Source: Cocos nucifera
Taxonomy: Eukaryota; Streptophyta; Magnoliopsida; Arecales; Arecaceae
Length of the DNA: 64,000 nt
Assembly (NCBI GenBank): GCA_006176705.1
Contig: QRFJ01001016.1
Span: 563,001 to 627,000, forward strand
Direction: 5' to 3'
This document shows positions 37,718 through 49,870 of the stretch, piece by piece; positions within the stretch are counted from its first letter, which is position 1, and each line of letters begins with the position of its first letter. The notes beneath the pieces were generated by a model that was not told where the DNA came from, did not search any database, and was given only the letters and a program-made list of their open reading frames with translations. The translations under genes were made by a program, and so were the position numbers.

Positions 37718-38093
37718 CAACCTCATGCAACAAATTGCAACCCTCACTTGATATATAGAAGACCTGGGAAGTGTTGTAGTTGAAGCACAATCCTATCCAA
37801 GACAATTGTTAAGAATATATGTACGTCTCTTCTTGCAAAAAGAAAAAGATAAAAAATATACAGAAAAGCCTCCAATAATGATAACGGCAACAGTACTTGA
37901 TACTTGGATTTCTTTTAAATAAACTTTAGACGATGATAATGGTGTTGATCCTGTCATGATCGCTTCACAAGAGTTTGCACCATAAGCAAGACAAAGGCAG
38001 CCCATTCTACTGAAAATGTTGAAATGAGGGAGAATAAAACACCACAGGAAGATAGACAGACCCATCAAAGAGAGCTCAATTTTGCTAGTATAC

Positions 38094-38165
38094 CTTGTTG
38101 ATAGGTTCCATACATCCATTAGTTGGGTGTGAAATTTCATTTTGACCACATACAATGGTTCCATC
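38094..38165 (-). pseudogene. CofD-like exon (24 codons)
   Basis: 72 bases between CTCAG and GTATAC, reading DGTIVCGQNEISHPTNG and then CMEPINK, in phase with the preceding exon. No lesion inside this exon. Confidence 0.8.
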
Positions 38166-38550
38166 CTGAGAATAGGAAGTTTGCAAGATTAGGGAAGAAA
38201 GAAATAACTGATAATTGGGGTTTGGTTTAGAGCAAAATTTTCTATTTTGATGGCATATCACATTGGGAAAATTGCCTGAAACTTTACTGACATGTGCATA
38301 ATGAAGGAATCATCCATCATAAAAATTATTATGAAGGGCAAACTGATACAAAGATTGCGAAGCATTTGAGGAATGTATCAGCCAACTAACAGTAACTTTT
38401 CACTCATTCCATGGAGCAGCAGCCACATTTAATATCATAGACCATTAAAAACTTAAGTTTCTTAGGAACAAATAAGGGTGCAATCATAATCACACTAAAT
38501 ATATGAAATATTCTAGAAACAAATAGGAGGATAAGGAAAACTTAAAATAC

Positions 38551-38708
38551 CTGTAATTCACAACCCAAAGTAAGCCTGTCATTGGTGGAAATCACAGGAA
38601 GTAGAAGACCTTCTGTGGGAATCTCTGAATCAAGTGAAAACAAAAATATAGCAGCATCTAAAGACTGAAAGAATATGCATTCTCCAGCAAAGAAAAAAAA
38701 TTCCAATG
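38551..38708 (-). pseudogene. CofD-like exon with +1 frameshift
   Basis: Acceptor TTTTTGCAG before 38708, donor GTATTT after 38551. Starts SIG in one frame and continues FFFAGECIFFQSLDAAIF in the next, the switch lying in a run of eight T. The rest reads cleanly to GCELQ. This is the best-preserved exon of the locus. Confidence 0.8.
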
Positions 38709-38741
38709 CTGCAAAAATATTTTTTAAAAAAAAATCCATCA

Positions 38742-41686
38742 CGAAAACCCATAAATGTTGATTTTAACAAAAAACAATTATTTAAATACAGCTCAGATAC
38801 GATGATCAAGTACATAAGTTAAATATAAACAGACAGACAGATAGATCATCAAAAAGCCTAGTGTGCAAGAATGTGTATATACAACTAATTATGATACAGT
38901 AATGTGCGAATTATCATAATTGGGTTACTAAGTCATTAATTGAAAATTAAAATGCATAACTTCTAATCTCGAAATAAGAACACTTTTTTGTTTTTCCCAT
39001 TGGCTTTCCATGATGCAATATTTGACCTCCTGATAAACACTGAAAACTAATTTTTACATCTTGCAAGCAACCTCACATAATGTTCCACTCATAGCAACAC
39101 TATGTGGATTAACCTTCTATTCCAGCATATCATAAAGAATTACAATATTCTGATGGAAAAAAAATTTGAATTGTATCAACTTCGTCCATCAACAGGAACA
39201 TTTATGAAAATGATATGCTGGCAAGGAAAATACCTTGAAGAATCCCCAAAAATCCATTGATATCAGGACCCTGAAGCCAAAAGGATCCTTTTGCCTAGGA
39301 CCCACAATCCAAATCAAGCACTCAAAATGACTAGCATGTGACTCTTTCACATAATGTTTGGATCAAATGTTGACCTTGTAAGTATGATAATAACTAAAAG
39401 ACCTTGTCAACCTATTAGAAATTGATAAAGGTGTCCTTCACCATTCCATAAAGACCTAAGGGCTACACCAATATCCCTACAAATTTCCCAGATCTTCTCA
39501 CACAGTTCTAGTTAATGTCAACTAAGGTCTTCCCTTTCCATTATCCTTTATAACAGATTCAGGTTGCTCTCCTCACCTTGGCATCATCATATCACTGTTG
39601 CACATGCCCATACCATTTCAGCCGGTTCTCCACCGCTCCTCAACAGGTAACTTTAACATGACATCTGTGTTACGCTACTATACTCATTTCTGAGAATATT
39701 AGTCTAAGTTTTGCCACACATCCAACTAGCATTATCTTACCTTCAATATTCATCTTGTGTCCTTAGACTCTATATATTGCCAACATTTTCATGCACATGT
39801 AAAGCAAGCACCGTCCTACAAACAAATAAATGAAGCCTCCTTTTCTGAAAGAAGAACTAAATAAAGTCTCAAAAGCATGATTATAGTCCTGTTTAAAAAA
39901 TTAAAACAAAATCCATTCCAACATTTTTCACTAAAGGGTTGATTTTCCACCAGTTATCCCTGATCTTCAGTGCATTCCCTTAATTGGAGTTCCTCAATTT
40001 GCTCCACTTCTTTCGCTCAACACTGATTGATTTGATAGAAGAAGCAGAAGGCAGATTACATGCTTCACCAATATGACACGCTCAGAGATTTCAACTTCTC
40101 AACAGGGAAAGGAGGATATTTTCAGACAAGAAGATTCAAAGTTACGAGAAAAAAAAACCTATCCTTTCTGTAAGATATTTTAGACAAGAAGATTCAAATT
40201 TAAGGAAAGTTTTATGGTATGAAAGTATATTTCCTTCATGATATGGATATACTTCAAATGCTGGGGCACATATTGACATGTTTACCATTTTTAGCTTAAA
40301 CTTATACACCAATTCTGGTCAAATTGTTTGTCCTACTTATGGTGCTTCAGTAGAACATGGGTTACTAGCATTAAAATGTCTCAAGTCTTCAAGTTTATTG
40401 CTGAAAGTGGAATTTGAAAGTGAAAGAAAACTTGAGATGCCTAGAGAGAGCTATGTTTCCTAAAATCTGCAATTCAATAGCAAAGACCAAGGTTCACTAT
40501 GCCGATACAGGAGTCCAAACCGGTTAGCTGATAGTATGTTTCGGTACACACAGTACCATTCCATATCAGGCTCGAACCAACAAAGTGAGAGGGCGGAGGA
40601 TTAATAGGAAAGAAAGAGATGGGGAAGGAAGGAAAGGAAGAGGGCCTTCGAAGACCACCAAAAAGCAGCCGAGCTCAATGAAAGCCGGAGAAGAGAGGAG
40701 AGAGGGAAGGAGAGGGAGATGGAGAGGGAGAGGAGGCTGCTAGAAGCCTCCAGAGGGCTAGCGAGGCCACTATGCCGTTGGCGGGTTGCCGACTTCAACC
40801 AAAAATCCTAATAAAAAGATAAATTATTAAAAAAAAAAAGAAAAGAAATAGGGTTTCAGCCTTCACTGGCTTCAGCGGCAGCATGGCAACCTCGCCGGCC
40901 CTCCAAAGACCTTTGGTAGTCTCCTCTCCCTCTTTTTCCCTTCCTCCACCCTCCTTCGACTTTCATCGAGCTGTGGTGCAGTAAACTCTCCCTCTCTCTC
41001 CTTCCCTCCCCCCCTCTCTTCCTTTCTTTCTTTCTCCCTCTCCCCCTCCTCGCCGATTTCTTGTTTTGAACACTGAAACTATCCTAATTAGCCACCCCAA
41101 ACCGAATGGTTTGGGGAGGCTCGGGTAACCATGCCAGGGACCTCATCGAATTTCTTCTAGTGATTTATCCAAATGAAGGAAAAAGAAAAGGCAAAAAGAA
41201 ATGTTCTCACCTTAACATATGTTGCAACCGCTACTTGAAATTATGTTAATGCTTTGGTGCAACTTAAAGAAAATAACTTACTTGGAGAAAAATGTAACCA
41301 ATATATCCCCCACGATGAAAGATATACCTCCTCACAAATCATTGATTAGTGCCTTGTTTCCATGTAACATTTGAAAAGCTGATTGAATCATACCAATTGA
41401 CTAGTCCTAGTAAATCATTTATAAAGACATACATACAATACATGTAGAATATATAATACAAGACATCCTCTGCAAATTCTGCATCAATTTCCCAAAGATA
41501 ATAGAATATCAGAATCACAGTCCTTATCACTAGTATGGAGTTCATAACTACGTGCTGTAGTGTGAAAGCTAAAAGCTATGAAAGCATTCTATTTTAGAAT
41601 ACTGAGCTGTAAAAACTCATAGCCAAAAGTCTATGGAAGTTACATTTATTCGCGAATAATCTGCAATAGATTTTTACATCAGACAG
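38742..41686. other. Intron sequence with CT/GA-rich low-complexity tract
   Basis: Apart from the RTE fragment, nothing gene-like. 40590-41060 contains GA-rich then CT-rich low-complexity blocks with AAACCGGTT-like and ACCGAATGGTTTGGGG words that look like an old repeat. Confidence 0.4.
39400..39760 (-). pseudogene. RTE-type LINE 3' fragment
   Basis: Minus-strand reading gives RLKWYGHVQQ, DDAKVRRAT, then a GKGRPK-like stretch and a DLGNL..DIGVALRSLWNG-like stretch across frameshifts. This is the C-terminal signature of plant RTE-clade reverse transcriptases (RWFGHV, GRGRPK, W...I..D). It sits in a CofD-like intron in the same strand sense as that gene. Confidence 0.65.
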
Positions 41687-43765
41687 TGTAAGAACCCAGA
41701 ATTTTAATTCCCTTGCACGAATCTTAGAGTAGGATTAAAAAAAAAGAGAGAGAGATAGGAGAAGAGGACTCCCAGAAGGAGTCCACTTCTTCTTCCCCGT
41801 TTCCGTCGGAATCGGGGCCGACAAGAGTTCGATTTAGGTTAGGAAACCCGTCTATAAAACCTCCCTCCCCTTCCCTTAAGATCTCTACCTAGAAACCCTT
41901 GAACAGCCGCCAGGAATCAGAGGCTTTTGTGATGAGTTTTCCGTGGGGTGTTGTCATGAAGAAGTTTGCCGGAAACCTTGTGAGGTCGCCGGATCTTAGT
42001 AAGAGGCCTTAGCCCCTTTCTTTTCCTTTCTTTCCAAGTTTTCTTCCACCAAATTTCGATATGAGATGGATCATGAAGATTCTCACCAAATCCTAATCCT
42101 CCCTAAGCACGACCGACAACAGCCATCATTCGCACCACCGACGGGAGCCACCATGGGTGGCCGACCCTTCTTCTACAGCTGTACACGAGAGAGGAAGAAC
42201 AAGGGGAATAAACCCCTATTTTGGAGAAGAAGAAGAAAAAGAAGAAGAGACGGAGAAGGCACCTCTCTCTTCTTTTATTTATTTAATTCTCTCTCCTCTC
42301 TCTCATTAACTAAGTTGAGGAAAATAAAAAAAATCAAATTAATTAAAATTAGAGGCATTTGGAGTGGATCCTGGCGAGTCATAGGAGATTTAAATTAAAT
42401 ATTTTATATTTTATTATTTTAATATTGAAGTTGGTTATATAGGAAGAACAATCCCGCGGTCAAGAGATCTTCGAGCGGGCCTCGTAACACCTAATTCATA
42501 AAATCGGAGTGCAGATCGATACTTAGGAGATTAATTTGGCATTAATAAAAGTAAGGATTCTTGTACACAAACACCTATATATATGTTTACTTCTGCTTTG
42601 CATGGACTTGACTTTTCATGATCGATTTTGATGGGTATATGATTGTCGATATGATAAATTTTATTTTCTATATATTTATTGATGGCTTTTTGGATGGTTT
42701 GTATTGTGACATCCACTATTGAGATTTCTGAAAAGAACATAATATAATATAGTATTTTTTTGGCATAATTGAAATTAATAAATTGATTATCAAAAAAAAA
42801 AAAATTTGGGCTAGTCATATTAAATTGAGAATAACCTCGTCATGGGCAAGAACATGATACCAAGAATAGCCCGCCATAAATAGATACATGATACTGAGAA
42901 TAGTCTACCATGGACAGATACATGGTATCGAGAATAGCCCTGCCACGGGCAAATACGTGGTATTTGAGTTTGCCGCCGTGGGCTGAAGCGCGGTTATTCT
43001 AGTTTGCCACCACGGGCGGAAGCGCGGTTATTCTAGTTTGCCACCGTGGGCGGAAGCGTGGTTATTCTAGTTTGCTACCATAGGCTAAAACGTTGTTATT
43101 ATAGATTGCCAGTCACAAGCTGGAGCATGATTGTGACTAGTTTGAAGTCTTAAAAGACAACAGATGATTGATCCAAATCAAGTTAATAAGACATAGATGA
43201 TAAGATATGGAACCATAATTAAAAAAAAGAGGCTTTACTTAATTATTATATGTGCAACATATCACTTTTGTATAGATGGATAATTGATGGTATATCATGC
43301 ATATTTTTGGTATATATTGGTACTAAGTTATTTTGAATATTTGATATGAGATTTTGTGTTTGTGGCTTATGTTTTCTTTTGATACTGTCCATATATTATT
43401 TTCGAATTATATTATTATATTGGTGTGAGTGTATGAAAATTCTTACTGGGCTATGAAGCTCACCACTCTTCTCGATTCTCTTTTCTTTCTCAGAGTTGCA
43501 GAATGCTCAGGATTGGCTATGGTTTGGATTCATGGATGAACGGATGAATAGGTAGGGCATCAATGATATCTGATCAAATGATTGAGAGAATTGATATTAT
43601 AACCATGCAAGTTTTATCAGTTGAAATGAAAGTAGATAATTTTTTTTATAAATTTTGAGATTGTATTGGATTTTTAAGATCTTGCATATTCTTTAGGGTA
43701 CTCTTGCCTTAAGAAGTGTGCGGCCATCACATATCCGACCCAGGTGCTAGGTTCGAGGCATGACA
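41687..43765 (+). repeat. 5' LTR of the Tekay-like element (2079 bp)
   Basis: TGTAAGAACCC to GGCATGACA. TATAAAA at 41853-41859. An open frame at 42066-42398 is not conserved in the other LTR and is not called. Internal tandem repeat at 42840-43130. Confidence 0.92.
42840..43130 (+). repeat. Tandem repeat inside the 5' LTR
   Basis: Two unit types of roughly 33-36 bases: (a) GAGAATAGCCCGCCATGGAC-like followed by ATACATGGTA, three copies; (b) TTTGCCACCGTGGGCGGAAG followed by CGCGGTTATTCTAG, four copies. The same array, with fewer clean units, is at 45475-45745. Confidence 0.85.
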
Positions 43766-44346
43766 AAGTGGTATCAGAGCTTAGGTTTAAGGTCACTAGG
43801 AACTATGGCATAAGCAATATCAAAACTTTGGGTTATGATTAATAGGATGTAACAGAATAATATTAAAGCTTAAGGTTATGATCATCAGGGACTGTGATTT
43901 GAGTGGTATATGAGTATAAGGTTATGATCACTAGGGACAAGATGATTGTAGCAGAAAGGATTTAAACTTTGGATTTTGATCACTAGGGTTTGTGGCAAAA
44001 AGTGATTCATAAGGTTTAGATTTCGATGAATAATTTGTATCTTGGATTATAATTAGAAAAGTTGACAATTTATGATCTTATTGGTTTGGAAGTTATTTAG
44101 GAAATCCAAGATATTCGGTGGATTAAATCAAAGTATGCAGGAAAAGCGTGGTGGTTTAAGTTATTTAAATTTGATCGAAAAGATTTGCTCTAATTCGGAG
44201 GATGTTATGATAGAGGATTGAAATTTCTTTTTGAGTAAAGAAGGTTATTTAGAAGCTCGATGATAAGATAAGAATTTTATACCCTTTAGGTTTCAGCTTT
44301 GCAGTACATCAATTTCAAGGACGAAATTATTTCAAGGAGGGAAGAA

Positions 44347-46324
44347 TGTAAGAACCCAAAATTTTAATTTCCCTACACGAATCTTAAAGTAGGATTAAAA
44401 AAAAAGAGATAGAAGAAGAGGACTCCCAAAAGGAGTCCACTTCTTCCCCATTTCCATTGGAATCGGGGCCGATAAGAGTTCGATTTAGGTTAGGAAACCC
44501 ATTTATAAAAGCTCCCTCCCCTTCCCTTAAGATCTCTACCTAGAAACCCTTGAATAACCGCCGGGAATCAGAGGCTTTTGTGATGAGTTTTCCATGGGGT
44601 GTTGTCATGAAGAAGTTTGCCGGAAACCTTGTGAGGTCGCCGGATCTTGGTAAGAGGCCTTAGCCCCTTTCTTTTCCTTTCTTTCCGAGTTTTCTTCCAC
44701 CAAATTTCGACAAGAGGTGGATCATGAAGATCCTCGCTGAATCCTAATCCTCCCCAAGCACGACCGGCAACGGCCGTCGTTCGCACCATCGACGAGAGCC
44801 ACCATGGGTGGCCGGCCCTTCTTCTACAGCTGTACACGGGAAAGGAAGAACAAGAGGAATAAAACCTTATTTTAGAGAAGAAGAAGAAGAAGAGACGGAG
44901 AAGGCACCTCTCTCTTCTCTCTCTTCTTTTATTTATTTAATTCTCTCTTCTCTCTCTCATTAACTAAGTTGAGAAAAATAAAAAAAATCAAATTAATTAA
45001 AATTAGAGGCATTTAGAGTGGATCCTGGTGAGTCACAGGAGATTTAAATTAAATAATTTATTTTTTATTATTTTAATATTGAAGTTGCCTTTATAAAAAG
45101 AACAATCCCGCGGTCAAGAGATCTTCGAGCAGGCCTTATAGCACCTGATTCATAAAATCAGAGTGCAGATCAATACTTGGGAGATTAATTTGGCATTAAT
45201 AAAGGTAAGGATTCTTGTAACAAACACCTATATATATGTTTACTTCTGCTTTGCATGAACTTGATTTTTCATGATCGATTTTGATGGGTATATGATTGTC
45301 GATGTGATAAATTTTATTTTCTATATATTTATTGATGGCTTTTCGGATGGTTTGGGTTGTGACATCCGCTATTGAGATTTCTGAAAAGAACATAATATAA
45401 TACGGTATTTTCTTAGCATAATTAAGATTAATAAATTGATGATAAAAAAAATTTTGGGCTAGTTACATTAAACTAAGAATAGCCTCGTCACAAGCAGGAA
45501 CATGATACTGAGAATAGCCCGCCATGGATCATGGTACTAAAAATAGCCTATCATGGACAGATACATGGTACCGAGAATAGCCCTGCCACGAGCAGATACA
45601 TGGTATTTGAGTTTGCCACTGCCAGTTGAAGCACGGTTATTCTGGTTTGCCACCATGGGCGAAAGCGCAGTTATTCCTTCCGATTTGCTACCGTGGGCTG
45701 AAATGCGGTTATCATAGATTGCCAGTCACGAGCTGGAGCATGATTGTGATTAGTTCAAAATCTTAAAGACAACATTTGATTGATCTAGATTAAGTTAATG
45801 AGACATAAATGATAAGATATGGAACCATAATTAAGTAAAAGAGGCTTAATTATTATATTTGCAACATATCACTTTTGTATAGATGGATAATTGATGGTGT
45901 ATCATGCATATTTTTGGTATACATTGGTACTAAGTTATTTTGAATATTTAATATGAGATTTTGTGGCTTATATTTTCTTTTGATACTGTCCATATATTAT
46001 TTTTGAATTATATTATTATATTGATGTGAGTATATGAAAATTCTTACTGGGCTATAAAGCTCACCACTCCTCTCGATTCTCTTTTCTTTCTCAGGGTGAA
46101 CGAATGAATAGGTAGGGCGTCAATGATATCTGATCAAATGATCGAGGGAATTAATATTGTAACTATATAAGTTTTATCAGTTGAAATGAATTAGATTATT
46201 TTATTTATAAATTTTGAGGTTGTATTGGATGTTTAAGGCCTTGCATATTCTTTAGGGTACTCTTGCCTTAAGGAGTGTGCACCCATCACGTATCCGATCC
46301 GGATGCTGGGTTCGGGATGTAATA
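44347..46324 (+). repeat. 3' LTR of the Tekay-like element (1978 bp)
   Basis: TGTAAGAACCC to GGATGTAATA. TATAAAA at 44504-44510. The final CA of the 5' LTR is TA here and the last 12 bases differ only by transitions. Confidence 0.92.
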
Positions 46325-47005
46325 GACAATGTATCTTGAAGTAAATACTACTACCCAAATTTTATTTTTAAAATAATAACACTAAGTCACTTGCAAACAA
46401 AGAAATAATCAGTTCAAGTTTTCAGTCACTAAAGCATAAGGGGCAAAGCAAAATTAAGAAATTAAATGTAAGATCCATTCACTACAATATTGTTAGCAGA
46501 GGGCACAACATAAATACCAATACTTTTCACATAAGAAAATATCACCTGCTACTGCTGAAATAAAATGATTCATTTGAGCATCAGTATAAATTCATGAAGA
46601 AACAAAAGAAAACAAGAAAGAAAGAAAGAAAAGAGATCACTAACTAATGTCATCTCATTGTTAATGATGAGACCAAGAAGCATGCAACTATGAGGAAATT
46701 TGGCGCCAGGGCTACAAGAGTTTGACAATTAAAATAAAGAATCCAAGTAAACCTAAAAATAGGTATTGATCATGTTATTATTGGTTTACAAATGCCATCA
46801 AAGAATACAAGATCACATGATGAGATCATATAGGCATTAGCTAACAGTGCCTGCAGTCTTGAAATAACTACAGCCTAGCAATGAATCTAGGAATACTAAG
46901 TGGACACAAGAGAGAAGAAAAAATTCAAGTTGTTCTCCAGTCATCTTGAACAACACTGTGAAACTTATTTCACATATATCACTGATGATCAAGGAGACTA
47001 CGTAC

Positions 47006-47128
47006 CTGACTTTGGAAGTAAACCGGAAATGCATGGATTGTTTCCCTGTAAGATTGTGGTACACCATTCCTCAAGGAATGCTCCCCTTCAATAATGGCAC
47101 AGTATTATTCAGTACCTCCACCAACCTC
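47006..47128 (-). pseudogene. CofD-like exon with in-frame stop
   Basis: Ends at a good donor (CAG, then GTACGT). Reads TE, stop, then YCAIIEGEHSLRNGVPQSY and RETIHAFPVYFQSQ. The stop TAA (47107-47105) sits where the family has tryptophan. The acceptor is uncertain. Confidence 0.75.
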
Positions 47129-47330
47129 GAAAATCAATAACTGACATTCAGAAAACAATATCATCAAATAATATAGTGTTAAACTAGTAAAATAGTTAGA
47201 AAGTGACAAGAATAACATGACAACAGGTGAAGAAAAAAAAAACCTAAAACAACACGCCTCTACTTTTTAAAAAAAAAAAAAAAATTGTAGATCATTGGAA
47301 GTTGTAACCAAAGTTATTCATCATATAACG

Positions 47331-47363
47331 TCTCTCTCTCTCTCTCTCTCTCTCTCTATGCAC
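47331..47363. repeat. (CT)n microsatellite
   Basis: About 14 CT repeats in the intron-like region of the CofD-like locus. Confidence 0.95.
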
Positions 47364-48439
47364 GGGCGTGCGCACACATGTGAGAGCAGCTTTGTGTGTG
47401 TGAATTTAATCAACTACAACTAGATTACCTAAATGTCATTCCCAATGAGTTAGACCTAGCAGCACAACTTGTTACAGCCAGGCCAAGATCAAGATGCCTA
47501 TAAGGTGAGGTTAGAAAAACAAGACTGTCAACAGTCATAAAGCAGCTGAAATTACTTTTAAAAATTTCAATAAATAATTTATAGTAAATTTTAAAAACTC
47601 CGAATCTTGGGATTATCTTTAGAATATAAGCAGAATCCTAACTCCACAAGAAATAGTTCAGAAAACATAGTATATCTTCCAAAACATAACATAATAAAAT
47701 GACCTTAAACCATAAAGTAAAGTGGAAAATGATGTTTCTCTCCATAAGTGATACTAACTAATCAAAAGCTCATGCCAGTTTAGTTAAACTTAGATTTAGG
47801 GTGAGACTAATGGCATTCGCACATGCTTTCTTAAATCTGATATAAGTTGAGAAACCATCTTATTATAAAAGGGCGCCAGAAAGTCTAATACCAAAGCATC
47901 TTCTTTCTTTGTCAATTCATGTTACTAGAGAAAGTTCTGCAGTCTAGTACTGTCAGATTAAAACATAAATGATAATACCAAAAAAAAAAAAAACTATAGT
48001 CAAATGTAGCCAAAAAAACAAATATAGACATATCAATGCATGCTACCATATACTTATACAAGCATATCTCAATGGATGCTTATACGCACATGATGTAGGA
48101 TCTGACTTTAAATCTTGTGTGGACTTATCATATAACATAAATACCAACTCCATTTTGGCTTCTGACGCATCAAGAGACAAGCGTTGCCAAACAATCCATG
48201 ATCAGCAAGACCTTCACAAGTGCTCTCATTTGAGACATCATGATCGTATGTCTGAGAACAACGGAAGATCATCCAAGATTGCCTCGCCATTCAGAAATAG
48301 CCATGAGAGGAGGGAGTGGAGGAGATGGAGAAGGAGGAGGCAGGCGAGGTGCCCTCCTTGTCTTCCCCTAGCTAAAGTAAGTAATCAAACAAGAACCCAA
48401 ACAAAAGAAAATCAGAGAAAACAACAAATGTTTTAAAAA

Positions 48440-48920
48440 AAAGAAAAAAAAAACACCTCACATGGGATTCACGGTTGCTCCAATAAGAGGTCACCGAGAT
48501 GGGAAGTTGCTGGAAATACGAAAGACTCTTCCTGGTGTCCGGAGCCCAACGACGCCATTATCCATACAGCTTCTTGGTGGCGGAAATTGAAGAGGAAACA
48601 CGCAAATCCCATTCTTTGGAGTCAAGAAATCCAAGAAAACCTCAAAAATTACAAGAACGGTGAGAAACCCTATCTCGGAGATCGAAAGCTACCGGTATCG
48701 ATCACGTCACGGTTCCTTCCCCGAGCTAGATGGATCTCCTGATGCGGGAGGCGAAGGCAGGCCGCGAGGAGAGACGAATTCTTCGCAAGGATTTGGGAGA
48801 GGGTCGGGGTAGGCTAGGGTTTGAAAACCCATCAGAGAAACGGAGGATGCGCGGGCGCGAGAGAGAGAGAGAGTAGTCTTTTTTTTTATTTTTGAAGCGC
48901 AGCCGGTTTTATATGGGAGA
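48440..48920 (-). promoter_or_regulatory. Putative 5' region/first exon of the CofD-like locus
   Basis: GC-richer than its surroundings. On the minus strand it holds a (CT)n leader tract (about 48884-48866), several short upstream frames, and an ATG at about 48559 opening a 29-codon frame (MASLGSGHQEESFVFPATSH...), which would end at a possible donor GTGAAT. This looks like a transcription-start region, but the peptide is not one I recognise. Confidence 0.4.
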
Positions 48921-49084
48921 AGCCTGGGCCGGTTTTAAGTAAGGGGCGGTCGGTTCGGGCAAAATTAGTTATTTTATTTAGAAGCTCGAATCATAACAAA
49001 ATCGAATTTTTTCAATTCAAACCTTTCACTGAATCGAACGAAAAAGATCGGCTCGGATCACATTCACGGTTCAGCCCGTTTTTC

Positions 49085-49870
49085 CGCACACCCATGGTAC
49101 ATGCACGAGCAAAACGTCTTCACACTGGCATTGCGGCGAACGGTAACAGGGGGATCACCCAATGAGGTTATCAAAATAAAACATTTGAAAAACTTGCTAG
49201 GGTTCGAAACGAGAGTATCGTCTAGCATGCACGAGAGATGCAACTAATTGGTTATAAAATTTATGTGTATTTAATAATATAATATGATAAATATTGCAAT
49301 CATTGATATATAAGAAAAATTTATGAATTGTTTAAATTTCATATGATTGGCTAGCCTTCATTTATTCCATCCCATCTCCTTTTAATCAGCTTATATTATG
49401 ATTCTTTACACTACGAGGTGTCTATGGATTGCATTGAACAGCATCCCTGGCATCTCACTTGTCCACTTTGTTCCATTAAGCATCCTTCTCACCAAGTATT
49501 TGGATGACCGCACCAGTTTTAGATCTTGGCTCAAGGTCTCAAGTTCTTATCTCATCTTACTTAAGAGCCATCATGTGTATAATTATGAACAAGCATTAGA
49601 ATATTGCAGAAACACCTATATGGGATGTATAGCTATAATTTATCTTGAAGAAGCCAAAGCACTTAGACTTTTATGTACACCATAATAACAAGTAATTAAT
49701 ATCAAAGCAAAGCAATAGTCTGATTAGGTTCGGACAATGAAAATATTTATTTCTAAATAACCATTAACTTATTATGCAATGGAGGATTTTTGTTCAAACT
49801 AATTTACATTTTTGATATTTTTCTTATCAATTTAAGTTTTGAGAACTAATTGGTTAATCAATATGGTATC
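49085..49870. repeat. Flank duplicate of 6935-7430
   Basis: Matches the region downstream of protease gene 1 in order, with indels: CATGCACGAGCAAAACG/GTGCATGGGCAAAGCA, TCTAGCATGCA/CCTAGCATGCA, ATCTTGAAGAAGCCAAAGCA/ATCTTGAAGAAGTCAAAGCA. A plus-strand frame at 49398-49685 is not recognisable. Confidence 0.7.

Larger units (their letters stand above)
41687..46324 (+). mobile_element. Non-autonomous Tekay-like Ty3/gypsy LTR element
   Basis: LTRs 41687-43765 and 44347-46324 (about 2.0 kb each) surround only 581 internal bases. The tRNA-Met primer site TGGTATCAGAGC is at 43769-43780. Just before the right LTR come TTCAAGGACGAAATTATTTC and the polypurine tract AAGGAGGGAAGAA. The 'ACGAAATT...AAGGAGGG' wording is typical of the pol end of Tekay/Del chromoviruses. 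Flanks GACAG (41682-41686) and GACAA (46325-46329) form an imperfect target duplication. It lacks all coding domains and lies antisense in a CofD-like intron. Confidence 0.9.
33280..48300 (-). pseudogene. CofD-like (YvcK/gluconeogenesis-factor family) gene, decayed
   Basis: Exon pieces in order on the minus strand match the plant CofD-like protein (2-phospho-L-lactate transferase/YvcK fold): about 48300-48125 (LFSDIRS; SNESTCEGLA; LSLDASEAKME), about 47128-47006 (IIEGEHSLRNG, YRETIHAFPVYFQ), 38708-38551 (FFQSLDAAIFLFS, LPVISTNDRLTLGCEL), 38165-38094 (DGTIVCGQNEISHPTNG), about 37763-37718 (VFYISSEGCNLLHE), 33399-33370 (VTVDVIHVPK) and 33303-33280 (terminal). Exon borders keep GT-AG. Lesions: frameshifts in the first piece, an in-frame TAA at 47107-47105, and one extra T in the T run at about 38700. 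The segments for the glycine-rich N-terminus and the YAMGSLFTS region were not found. Introns carry LINEs and an LTR element. The function, if it were intact, is a predicted phosphosugar-binding or transferase-like role of uncertain nature in plants. Confidence 0.75.

Noticed and set aside
42066..42398. 110-codon frame in the Tekay-like 5' LTR
   Set aside because: The corresponding stretch of the 3' LTR is not open in the same frame, and the sequence is LTR leader with GA-rich tracts.
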